Shown here piece by piece: positions 10,141 through 20,083 of a stretch of DNA of 64,000 nucleotides (positions are counted from its first letter, which is position 1; each line of letters begins with the position of its first letter). The notes beneath the pieces are model-generated. The model saw only the letters and a list, made by a program, of their open reading frames with translations, was not told the origin of the DNA and made no database searches. The DNA lies in contig CP126200.1 of NCBI GenBank assembly GCA_030272155.1, forward strand, positions 4,278,001-4,342,000. The letters run 5' to 3'. The stretch comes from Tetradesmus obliquus. Taxonomy: Eukaryota > Chlorophyta > Chlorophyceae > Sphaeropleales > Scenedesmaceae. A program made the position numbers and the translations under genes.

Positions 10141-13100
10141 AATGGCCCGGCTATTGCCAGTGCTGCTGCACAGCAGCAGAATGAGCAGCAGCAGGAGCTA
10201 GGTGGCGAGGGAAAACAGGACGATGCAGCAGCAGCAGCAGCAGGTGGTGCAGATGAGGTTGATGAGTTTGAGGCGCAGCTGTTGAAGCTGGAGGCAGATG
10301 CAGCCGCAGCAGCTGGGATTGCGCTGCCGCTGCGTACTGCTGGCAGTGGCAGCAGCAGCTTCTGCAGCAGTGCCCAGGAGGCAGCAGCGCCAGCAATGAA
10401 CATGCCTTCAAAGGCAGTGGCAGTCGCAGCAGCTGCTGGTTGCTTTGCTGCTGCCACCACTGACCAGGGGGATGCATTGCGGGAGCGTTCAAGCATTAGC
10501 GTCAGCAGCAGTGTTGATGACGGCAGCGATGACTTTGAGGCGATGATGCGAGCCAATGAAACAGCAGCACGGCAGGCAGCTGGGCATGGGGCAGCAGCCA
10601 ATACTGAAGACAGGTGGTGGGAGGACAGCGCTCCAGACAAGGAGCAGCAGGATCAGCAGCAGCAGGGCACGCATTCACCAGCAGAGCAGCAGCAGCAGCT
10701 GCAGCAGGAGCAGCAGCAGGGTGACGCAGCTGCGCTGCATGGTGTGGTGGCACAGCAAGCTGCAGCTGCAGCTCTGCAGCAGGCTGTGTTGCCTGCCAAG
10801 CTGCTGCAGCACGTGATGCCAGCAGCGGAGGTCGCCCAGCAGCCGAATCCTGCAGGCGCTGCTGCTGTTGAAGGCCTCTCTCTCGCTGACAGCAATATTA
10901 GCAGCATCAGCATATGCAGCAGCCACCCTGAAGTAGTGTTGGAGTTTGGCAGGGTGGGCAGCATAGGCGATGATGCTGCAGGCCTTCCACTGTCACCTCG
11001 CACAGCTGCTAAGACAGGCATACAGGAGTTTGCCTGGATGGCTGCACAGACACACCAAGAGCAGCAAGACGAGCAGCAGGTGTGTCAGCAGCAGGAGGGG
11101 CGTCAGCAGCAGGTGGCACAGTTACTGCTGCCTTTAGCTGCAGAAGTGGCCAGCAGTCCTTCAGACAATGCAGAGCAGCAGCAGCAGCAGCAGCAGCAGC
11201 AACCAGTGCAAACATTGGCAGCAGCAGAGCAAGCAACTGCGGCGGAGTTGCAGGCACATCAGCTGCAGCCTGGTGAATACGATTTGGATGCTGCAGATGT
11301 GGTTGCTGCAGAGAGCATGCAATGCAATCGTGCTGGTAGCAGCGGCAGCCCTGGGGTTGCAGCAACAGCAGCAGCAGTGGTGGCAGCACCTGCCTCAGTA
11401 GACAGCACTGCCAAGCTCGCTGCTGTTGCACAGAGTGCTGCACTACAAGAGGAGCTAGTTGATGATAGCAGCAGCAGCAGCATTGCCGAAGGGGCACCAA
11501 AGGTGCAGGTGCCTCAACAACAGCGGGCCCAGCCGCAGCAGCAGCAGCAAGGTGACCAAGTGCCAGAAGCACAGGGCAGCAGCGGCCCACAGTTGCAGGG
11601 AAATGCAGGCTTGCTGCTGCCAACAGCTGATGATGCTGGCAGCGAGGCAGTGACACCCAGGCTGCAGTGTGACCCGCCCCCGCAAGCTGCATTGGAAACA
11701 AGAGAAGCAGCAGCAGTAGAGGAGCAAGAGCTAGGTTGGCTGCAGCAGATGCAGGCCCTGCAGTTGCTGCAGCCCGATGAGACAGCCATGCAGCACCACG
11801 GGCAGGTTGCACCACCGCCAACAATAGGCGGCAAGCCTCAGTCCCCACAGGAGCAGCTGTGCATGGCCCAGAAACAACAACAGCAGCAGCAGCAGCAGCA
11901 GCAGCAAATACAGTCAAGCTCTGGAGCAGCACCGTCCTGCAGTACCGCTGAGCAGCAGGCTGCAGCAGGTCAGCCATTCAGCACAGTGGAAACAGCAGCA
12001 ACAGAAACAGCAACAGCAGCAGCAGCAGTAGCAGGTGTTGCGAGCATCCCTGCTGTTGGCAGCAGAAGAAGGAGCGGCACTGGTAGCAACAGCAGCAGCA
12101 ACAGCAGCAGGAGGAGCATCGGCACTGCAGCACCACTTGCATCACCTCCACCAGGCAGCATGCAGGCTACAAGCAGTGCCACTCTGCAGCAGCAGCAGCA
12201 GCAGCAGCAGCAGGTGCAACAACAGCGTGTGTCAGCAGAGCAGCACATTAGTAGCAGCTGCCCAGGAAGCAGTGCATCTGCTGCCCACACAACACCGCTA
12301 CCAGCAGCAGCAGCAGCAGCAGCATTGGGTGTGTCGGGCACAACTCACCAAGACCCTGGCAACAGAACAGTTGGCAAGCAGCAGGGCAGCAGCAACAGCA
12401 GCTGCAGCAGCATGACTGTGCCAGTGCAGCCATGTGCAGCGCAGCTGGCAGGCGAGCTTGCAGCAAACTTGCATGACCAAGTCGGTGTGGACCTTGGCCG
12501 CCTTAACACAAACCTTTCGCTGGCAGAGAGCAGCTTCCTAAGCCTGCCTGGAGAGAGCCCGAGCATGTACGCTGCTGCTGGTGCTGGTGGAGTTGATGCT
12601 GAGGCCGCTTATCCAGCTCGCGTGTCAGCAATTGAGACAGCAGTGCATGTGGCAGTTGGCCAGGCTAGCAGTGTGATGCGTAGAGTGGCAGTTGCTGAGG
12701 CAGCTGCTGAGACTGCAGCTGCAGCAACAGAGTGTAGTCCGTGTGGGTCTGGTGCGCACCAGCATGCAGCGTCACGGCACTGTCAAACTGCAGCAGCTGA
12801 TGAGGCATATGTACCAGGTGGTGGTGATGCAGCAACCTGCAGCAGCGCCCAGCACAGTGCGGCGGCAAGCAGCAAATGCTGCTGCGCTGGGAGCTGCTGC
12901 AGGCGTTGCCGTGAAAGCGCGCATTGTCAGCTTGCACAGAACAGGAAGCTCATGCAGAACAGCAGCAGCGGATGCGGGTTGCAGCAGGGGACAGGCGCAG
13001 ATGCATCAGCGCACCGCAGTGCTGCCGCTGCTCCTACCCCAGCTGGCCACAGAGGTATGCAGCTGCATGCCTTCAGCAGCATGGGGGCAGAAAGCAGCAG

Positions 13101-13491
13101 CAGTAGCATTGCAAGCACGACAAGCATCACCAGCAGCAGCAGCAGTGCCGTGTCTCTGGATGTGCAGCGCTTGCTGTGCCACCAGCAGCCATGTCCTGCA
13201 CCCCGTGCATTGAATGAGCAGTTTGTACAGCAGTATCACAGCAAGGCCCCCACATCACCGCGCAAGCCGCACAGCAGCAGCAGCAGCAGCAGCAAGCCAA
13301 GTGCTCACAGGCTTGTGAAGCAGCTGGCAGGTATTGACAGCAAGTTGCAGCAGCTGGAGGCCCTGGTGCAGCAGGATGTGCAGGGTGAGCTGGACCTGCA
13401 GGCTGCGCTGCAGCGGCAGCAGCAGCAGCGCCGGCACCAACACCAGCAGGAGCTGCGGCTGCGGCAGGAACTGCAGGAGAGCAGCAGCCAG

Positions 13492-13552
<61 letters not shown>

Positions 13553-14580
13553 GGCAGCAGCAGCGGCAGTGGCAGCCCTGGGAGTGTGACGGTGCAGCTG
13601 AAGCGGACAGCGTCAACCTGGGCTGCACTGACACTCATCCGCTCCCAAGAGCTGGGCGAGTTGACCTTGCAGAGCACATGCTGCGTCCAGCATCAGCGCC
13701 ATGCTGCAGCCACTCCAGGGCCTATGTGCAGCGCCAGCAGCACCCAGCGAGTAGGTTTGCTGGATGTGGCAGCTGCACAGGTGCACACTTGGACACATAT
13801 GGCAGCAGCCACTCTGCTGTGCATGGTTTCTGCAACTGTTCAGATGCAGCCGGGCGTTGTGCAGCAGGCACTAGAGTAGAGGCCAGGCCTTGGAGCAGTG
13901 GGCGCTTGCATGGCGGCTACCACAGCCGCAGCAGCAGCACCTTCCTGGGGAACTACCCTGCTGCTGCACACATTAGTCCTTATCACGATGTTGGAGCTCA
14001 TCAGCCAGTGCCAACAGAACACAGTGGCAGTGGCGGCAGCAGCAGTGCTTGCATAAGCAGCAGGGCATTTGAGCAGCACAACAGGCAGCAGCACCAGCCA
14101 GGGCAGCTGTATGGCTTGCCTATTGAATCTTGGGTGCTGCCAGAGCAAAGCAGTACAGGACATGCACCTGGCCTGCATGCAGGCAGTACAATTACAGGCA
14201 GCAGCCTCAGGCTTGATCCCCCCAGGACACCAGATGTAACAGCGCGCCAGTATGACAGAAGCCGAAGCAGTCACTACTGCAGCAGCGCTGGCATGGTGCG
14301 GCCAGCATCTGCGCCAGGCGTGCAGCGCGGCACAGCAGTGTGGATGTACAGCACCAGCAGCAGCAGCAAAGGCAGCCAGATTGCAGACCAGCGCAGCGTG
14401 GCTGGTCATGTAGGCATGTCTTCTGGAAGTCACGGCAGCTTGTGGTATGAAGTGGTGCGTGAATGCCAGGCTGAGGTTCTAGAGCAGGCGGTGCTGCTGT
14501 CGCAGACTGCGAGCGTGCGTGCTGAGTCGCGTGTGATGGCAGCTGCACTGCGCAGCAGCTGGGACCTGCTGCATGGCTGA
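8539..14580 (+). CDS. Gln/Ala/Ser-rich low-complexity protein with five FE..LL modules, array copy 2
   Basis: Second complete copy, 2,013 codons. It differs from the first copy by one extra Gln codon near 9549-9590, one extra Ala codon near 10102-10140, one fewer Ser codon near 13273-13297, Leu to Val at 10042 and a silent change at 9837. The frame again opens at a GTG next to the repeat junction (8559/8560), with the first in-frame ATG at 8656. Both copies remain open over more than 6 kb, so neither shows decay. That fits a duplication too young for mutations to accumulate, or an assembly duplicate. Confidence 0.7.
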
Positions 14581-15238
14581 GGTTCCGATCAGCTGTCAGT
14601 AGTAGATCCTTATGGTACAATTGATTTTTTTGCCAGATACTATGTGGCGTGTGGTGTGCAGTGCTGCATACTAATGCCTGGTTGTCACGAGCTGTGTCTG
14701 GCCTTGTCCCACAGACATCGGCATTGTGTTACCGGGAATCCTGCTTGTTATGCTGTTGCCGCATTGCAACAAACAACACGTTTGAGCATAGCGCTGGTAA
14801 CATCCCGTTGCACTTCAATCTAACAAGCGTCGAGACTCTATTGATTACTGGGAAACCTGTGACATCGTGCTGTGATGCAACTGAGTGCACGTCAGCAGCC
14901 AGGATATGGCTGACCAGCAAGTGCCTCCATAGGCCCGCTGATCCATTGGTTTGCAGCAGGGGTTGCTGTACTGTCACTGCTGCCAGCTGCGCTCAACACC
15001 CGAGAAAATGTGACTATACAGCTCTGCAGGCCATGCCCTATTGTGCGGCACCGCAAGCCAACACCAGCTGGTCTGAACTAATAGCAGTGGCAGTAGCCCA
15101 ACGGCAGTGGCCCAACACTGTGGCCCAAACAGGGATCAGAAAACAGTGGCCTGCAAGGAAAGCCTGTCACTCTTTGACTGCTGTGAACAACAGCTCTAGT
15201 GGAGTATTTGAAGTTGCCAGACCTCAAACAGCAGTGGA

Positions 15239-16019
15239 TCAGTGCGCTGTAGGCAACTTCGGCGGCATAGACTGTCTACGCTGCCGCTGCTGCTGCCCGG
15301 CCGCTGCTGCCCCACTCCCTGCTTCACCTGCAGGCTGCTTACTGCTAGTACTGCTGTTGCCAGTTACTGCCCTGCCACTTGCAAAGCGTGGGGAGGCGCC
15401 AAAGCCTCTGCTGCTGCTGCTGCTGCTGCTGCTTGCAGCCATTCCACGCTGCTGCCCAGGAGCTGCCAGTGCGCTCTTCGGTGGGCTAGGGACCTTGGCC
15501 GTGCCCTGCATACATTTGAAACGCAGCACCGTCCATCGTCGACGGCTTGTTTCAACGCATACATGCCATTTGAACTGTGCCTGTAGTACCGCAACCACAG
15601 TGCGGCACATATGAAGCAGCATGGCGCAGTAGCAGTGGTCAGGTTACCAGCACACAGTACACACGGGCTGTCATCGCTGCATGGCAATACACGCAGCCGT
15701 GCGGTAGCCGCCAGCAGCCGCACTCACCCGTTTGCCTGCCGCTGCCAGCAAGCTGTCAGTGCGCCTGTGCTTTGTGGCCGCCGCCACTGCACCTGCAGCA
15801 GCTGCAGCGCTGCCATCGGCCTGCTCTGCTGCCTCAGCAGCAACTGGTAGTGCTGGCAGCTCCATAGGCAAGCCCCCAAAAGTGCTACTGCTCACCAATC
15901 CGGCTGGGCTGGGCAGCCGTGACCCCTTCCTGCCATTGCTGCCTGCGCTGCCGCTACCGCGCACAGCCCCGCTGCTGCCATAGCTGGGCAGCATGCTGGC
16001 AGACAAGCTGCTGTAGCCT

Positions 16020-16060
<41 letters not shown>

Positions 16061-18653
16061 CTGTAAAATGGCGTGCAGTCGTCTGCGCTCCAGCATCCCC
16101 CTCGCCCCTGCCTGCAGAGCGTGCAGCATGGCAGCGGCAGCAGCCAGCGGGAAGTTTACAAACATTTCTGCTCTCACCATCTGGGAGGCAGCTTGCAGTC
16201 TTATCGGGTGGCCTGCAGCGGGATGAGCTGTGTCTGTTCGGCGTCAGACGTTCTGGCTGCAACATTAGTACTGGTGCATTGACGCCATGTGCAGTGTGCG
16301 CGCAGTTCGACTGTATGTCATTGCCTGTATCACATTGCCAAAGCCTACATTTGCACCGCAAATTGGCACCCACCTGGATCAGTACTGCAGCCTGCTCCTC
16401 CCTCTCACGCTGCTGCTGCAGCTGCTTGCGTGTGAGGTGGCCACGTGCAGCTGCCTGCAGCACCACTGCTGCCTCTTCCATGCTGGGCCGGCAGTCATTG
16501 CTGCCGCAGCCAGCTGCTGCAGAAATGCATGCCGCTGAGGGGCTGCAGCTGGGTTGACCTGCACGTGCCTGCAGCACCAGCGATGTGAAACAGGTTTCAC
16601 CTACTGTCTTTGCTCTTTCATTTTCAAATCATAGAGCTTGCGTCTTGTATAGGCACGCCGACCTGAAGCTACCCAACCTACTCTGACACAACATAACTGC
16701 GTAAAGGTGGGGTGCGATGCAGTGGTACATGGCTTGCCATGTTGTGCTGCTGGTCAGATGCAACTGTCTCTCCGCACTCACCACACAATGTGCAGCAAGT
16801 ATCAAGTTGCCAAGCACTGACCCAACGCTGCCACAAGCCTCACCTGCAGGCACTGCGGCTGCTCCTCTCCACCTGCACTTCTGCTGCTGCTGCTGCTGCT
16901 GTCAGGGTCGTGCAGGATGCACAGCATGAGGTGCACATGTGCATCCTCTATCTGCTTGTGCCGAGCAGCCTCTGCTGCAACTGCCTCTGCCACACGCGCG
17001 TTTACGCCAGCAACTGCCTTGGCTGCCGATGCCTTCACTTCTTCCATTTTCCGCTGAGATTGCTTCGCAGCCAGTGCACTGGCGCGCGCCTCCTTGTCCT
17101 TTGCTTCCAACTGCTGCTGCAGCTGTTCCAGCTGCTGCTGTAGCTGCTGCCGCTCACGCGCTGCTGCTGCCATTGCCTGCTTGTGTGTGCGTGCATCTGT
17201 CTCCAGCTTGAGCTGCAGCACCTGGTGCGCGTGCTGCAGCTTCTGTAGACAGCAATGAGACAAGTGTCAACAAAGGGCATCAATGCAGCGGCACATTCAG
17301 ACAACCCGATCAACTGCTGCTGCTGATTAATGTTTGAACATGCGTGTTGCGCTTCTACCCAGTGTAGCATGTGCTTCTCATGGACTCTAATGCATCTGCA
17401 CGAGTCTAGGTGACGCCCAACACGCTGCATGACACTGAGCTCATGATGCCTGCTGCAGGACACATACCACCATTACAGCAACAGCATAGCCACACTGCTG
17501 CTGAGCCATGCTTATCAGCGCTCAGCATACCCTCAACAAAAGCAGCTGCCACCGCCCAGCTTTAGGCCCACCTCAAGCGCCTTGGCCGTCGCCTCTGCCT
17601 GCTGCCGCAGCTGCTGCTCTGCTGCTGCCGCTTCAGGCGAGCTGGTACCATCTGACAACTGCTCTTTCAGCTTGCGCACAGCTTCGTTCAAGGTCTGCAC
17701 CTTCTGTTCCTGCTTTTCAGCCTGCCGCTCTGCATCCCGTGCTCGCTGTTTGTGTCGCCTAACCTGCTCCTTGAGCACCTGCAGTTGCAACAGAAAAGCA
17801 TGGCTATGCAGTAAGTAGGTACGCAGGAAGCAGCAAGTGTTATGCCATGGCGTGCACCTCATGTGCTGACCAACTTGTGTTCATGGTATAAATCGAGTGA
17901 CCAAAACCTGGAAGAGAAGCAGCAAGCATGCGGGGCTGCCATTGCTACCCAACACAGTAGCCACTGGGTCAACATCAACAGACTGTGCTAGCAACACATG
18001 TCAGCTGCAAGCATATGGACAAGCGTGTTCTGTATAAGAGTCACCTTGTTATCTTCAAACAAAGCGCGGAGTTTGGGTGGCAAGTCTGCTAATTCTGATG
18101 CCTGGAAGTGCTGCACCAGGGCCTGTGCCGCGCCTGCCTGCCTCTCTGGTGCACGCAGCTCGCGCTTCAGTTCCTGCAAAGGTATAAGTTGCGTAGCTGT
18201 GATGGCACTGCAATGGTGCTGCTGGATGGTTGAGCCAATGAACTCCACTGGGCCCCACTGCATATGCACCCGTCCTGCAAGCACATGTTGCTTTGGCTGC
18301 TGAAAAACAGGTGCCCACAACCACGTGCAGGCATTTACTGTAGTTTGGTCAGCTGACATGATGCAGTTGTAGCTCGTGCCTACCTCCTTTTCACCCCTCA
18401 GCTTGCGCACTTCCTCCTCATGCTCTACTGCTGCCTGCTGTAGTGTGGACACGTACTCCTGCAACTGCGCAGAAGACAACAGCATGCCATGTCAGCGCTT
18501 GCCTGCAGAGCCCTACCATCACGTACATGAGGTCTGCCTCACCTCATGCAGCAGACCCAGTGAGCGAACTGCAGCCATGTGGCTGCTTTTGCCTCCTCCT
18601 GCATTCTGCTGCTGTCCCAGGCTGGCCTTCGAGTCTACCGTGCTCAGCTCCAT
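15239..18653 (-). CDS. IQ-motif coiled-coil protein (8 exons)
   Basis: Exons, from the start: 18653-18543, 18464-18384, 18173-18045, 17778-17572, 17242-16844, 16568-16374, 16111-15728, 15580-15239. All junctions are phase 0 GT-AG, and the product is 615 aa. Residues ~38-270 are charged heptad-like helix (for example QVRRHKQRARDAERQAEKQ), so a long coiled coil. Two IQ motifs follow: AAVVLQAAARGHLTRKQL (~342-359) and AAVLIQ/AGARGMLERRRLHA (~369-388). The second is rebuilt exactly across an intron, which supports the model. IQ motifs bind calmodulin or EF-hand light chains, so a Ca-responsive cytoskeletal or scaffold role is likely but inferred. The C-terminus has 12 Gln codons and low-complexity Ser/Ala. 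I chose ATG 18653 because the frame is closed by a TAA just upstream. The last exon lies inside the tandem array. Confidence 0.8.
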
Positions 18654-18678
18654 GTGCAGCTGCTCCGCCACTTACAAT

Positions 18679-18702
18679 TCAGCCTACTTGCTGTTTCCGC
18701 AT
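18679..18702 (-). other. Upstream ORF in the IQ-gene 5' leader
   Basis: An eight-codon frame, ATG CGG AAA CAG CAA GTA GGC TGA, ends 25 bases before the proposed start of the IQ-motif gene. If the leader is transcribed through here, it could lower initiation at the main ATG. No transcript data are available, so this is only a positional observation. Confidence 0.35.
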
Positions 18703-19447
18703 TATTCAGCACGAAAGATGGCGATTCCGTTCGCGCCCAGAGTTCGCGAGGGAAATCCAATGCTGCTGCATTACACGTTGAGCAGTGCTGAATTAGGTGT
18801 TTGAACGGAACAAGACATAATTGCTTATTCCAGGCGAAGAGTCTTGATTGCCAGGATTTCAGGGTCCCTGAAGTGTTCGCGGGCTGACACTGTCAGATAC
18901 GCAACAGCAACTCGTCCACCTTTTGAGTGCAATTTGAAGTCCTGCAGGAAACACACAGTGCAATGGTTGATTTGGCTATCACAGCCTCAGTGAGTCAGCG
19001 CCCAGGAACACAGGCCAAGTGAACTGGGAGGACACCTGCCAGACGTTGCATATCATCACCATGGCCTGAGGCCCACAGATCAATGCCCTCCCACCAAAAA
19101 CAAGCTTCTGCACTTGCTGGCGCATACACCAGAGTAACAATAACCCTGTTGAAACCTACGCAAGTGCCAGTGCTTCCTTGTGAACCACGAATTGTGTGTT
19201 ACACGACGGGAACCACCAAATGCTCAGGAAGCCATCAAGCTGTCCCTTTACAGGAAGCCCACACCGTTGTGCCCCATCTCAGTAAACAAACAAAGGGCAA
19301 GCATGCGAGGTGTAAGCATCCAACCAAAAAGCCCTGCAAGCTTCTTAGCACTCAGTGACCCGCAGATCACATCCCCAACACCAGCGGGCACTTGGTGTAC
19401 TTATGCATAAGCAAATGCCCAAACGACGCCAGCGGGATGGTGGCAGA
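18703..19447. other. Intergenic: IQ-gene promoter side and CLC 3' flank
   Basis: About 745 bases between two minus-strand genes. It must hold the promoter of the IQ gene and the 3' UTR of the CLC gene. I see no convincing coding frame. TTACA (TGTAA on the minus strand) occurs at 19248-19252 and again at about 19199, roughly 200-250 bases past the CLC stop, in a suitable place for algal polyadenylation. Confidence 0.5.
19248..19252 (-). terminator. Candidate TGTAA polyadenylation signal for the CLC gene
   Basis: TGTAA on the minus strand, about 195 bases downstream of the CLC stop codon. TGTAA is the usual poly(A) signal in chlorophycean algae. A second copy lies about 50 bases further on. 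Position and motif are the only evidence. Confidence 0.4.
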
Positions 19448-20012
19448 TCAAAGTGCTGCACTACTGGTGCCGCCAATTGGTTCAAAGTCATCCCAGCCGC
19501 TGCTATTGCTGCTATGGTGACTGGCTGCCAGCCTTGTCCCCATGTTGCCACTGCCAGTGCGGTGCGTCATGCTCGAGACACCTCTGAAGAGCGGTGTGCC
19601 ACCTAAGCTGCCTACACTGCTGCTGTCAGCTGCAATCTCTACAGGGGCAGATCCAGCCCCTGCTGCTGCTGCCGCTGCTGCTGCTGCACTCCTGGGAGTC
19701 AAGCCGCTTCCCTCACCCCTGCTGCATGCTAGCCTGCTGATTGCTGCTCCCTTGCTGCTGCTGCCGGGGCCCTGTCCTGTAGCGTTCCGCAATGCTGAGC
19801 TGGCTGCTGGGCTACTACTGCCTGCACCTGCCCCTGCAGCTGCTGCTCTGCTGGCAGCCCCTGGTGGTGCTGTAGCTGCTGAGCTAGGCGGGCTGTGCAG
19901 CACAGCAGACAGCGGCTGCAGCGAAATTGCTTCCTGCTGGTGCTGGTGCTGGTATGCGTCTACTGCCTCTTGCACAGTGCCTCTCAGGGCCGAGGCCAGC
20001 CCAGCAGCACCT

Positions 20013-20083
<71 letters not shown>

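Larger units (their letters stand above)
1..15597. repeat. Tandem array of a ~7.04 kb gene-containing unit
   Basis: Direct head-to-tail repeat. Bases 1-1524 are the end of one unit, 1525-8559 a full unit (period 7,035) and 8560-15597 a second full unit (period 7,038). Identity with the array pattern stops at 15597, where unique sequence starts after the shared bases ACCA. The left end of the array is outside the window, so the copy number is unknown. Comparing the two complete units I see only two substitutions (T3004 vs G10042, Leu to Val; T2799 vs A9837, silent) and three one-codon length changes in CAG, GCT and AGC runs. Each unit holds the Gln-rich gene (+) plus the terminal exon of the IQ-motif gene (-). 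Near-identity means recent duplication, gene conversion or misassembly. Confidence 0.95.

Noticed and set aside
1521-15597. CRISPR array or phage-type repeat
   Set aside because: The unit is 7 kb and holds eukaryotic genes. There are no short repeats with unique spacers and no cas genes, and the window is clearly nuclear eukaryotic.
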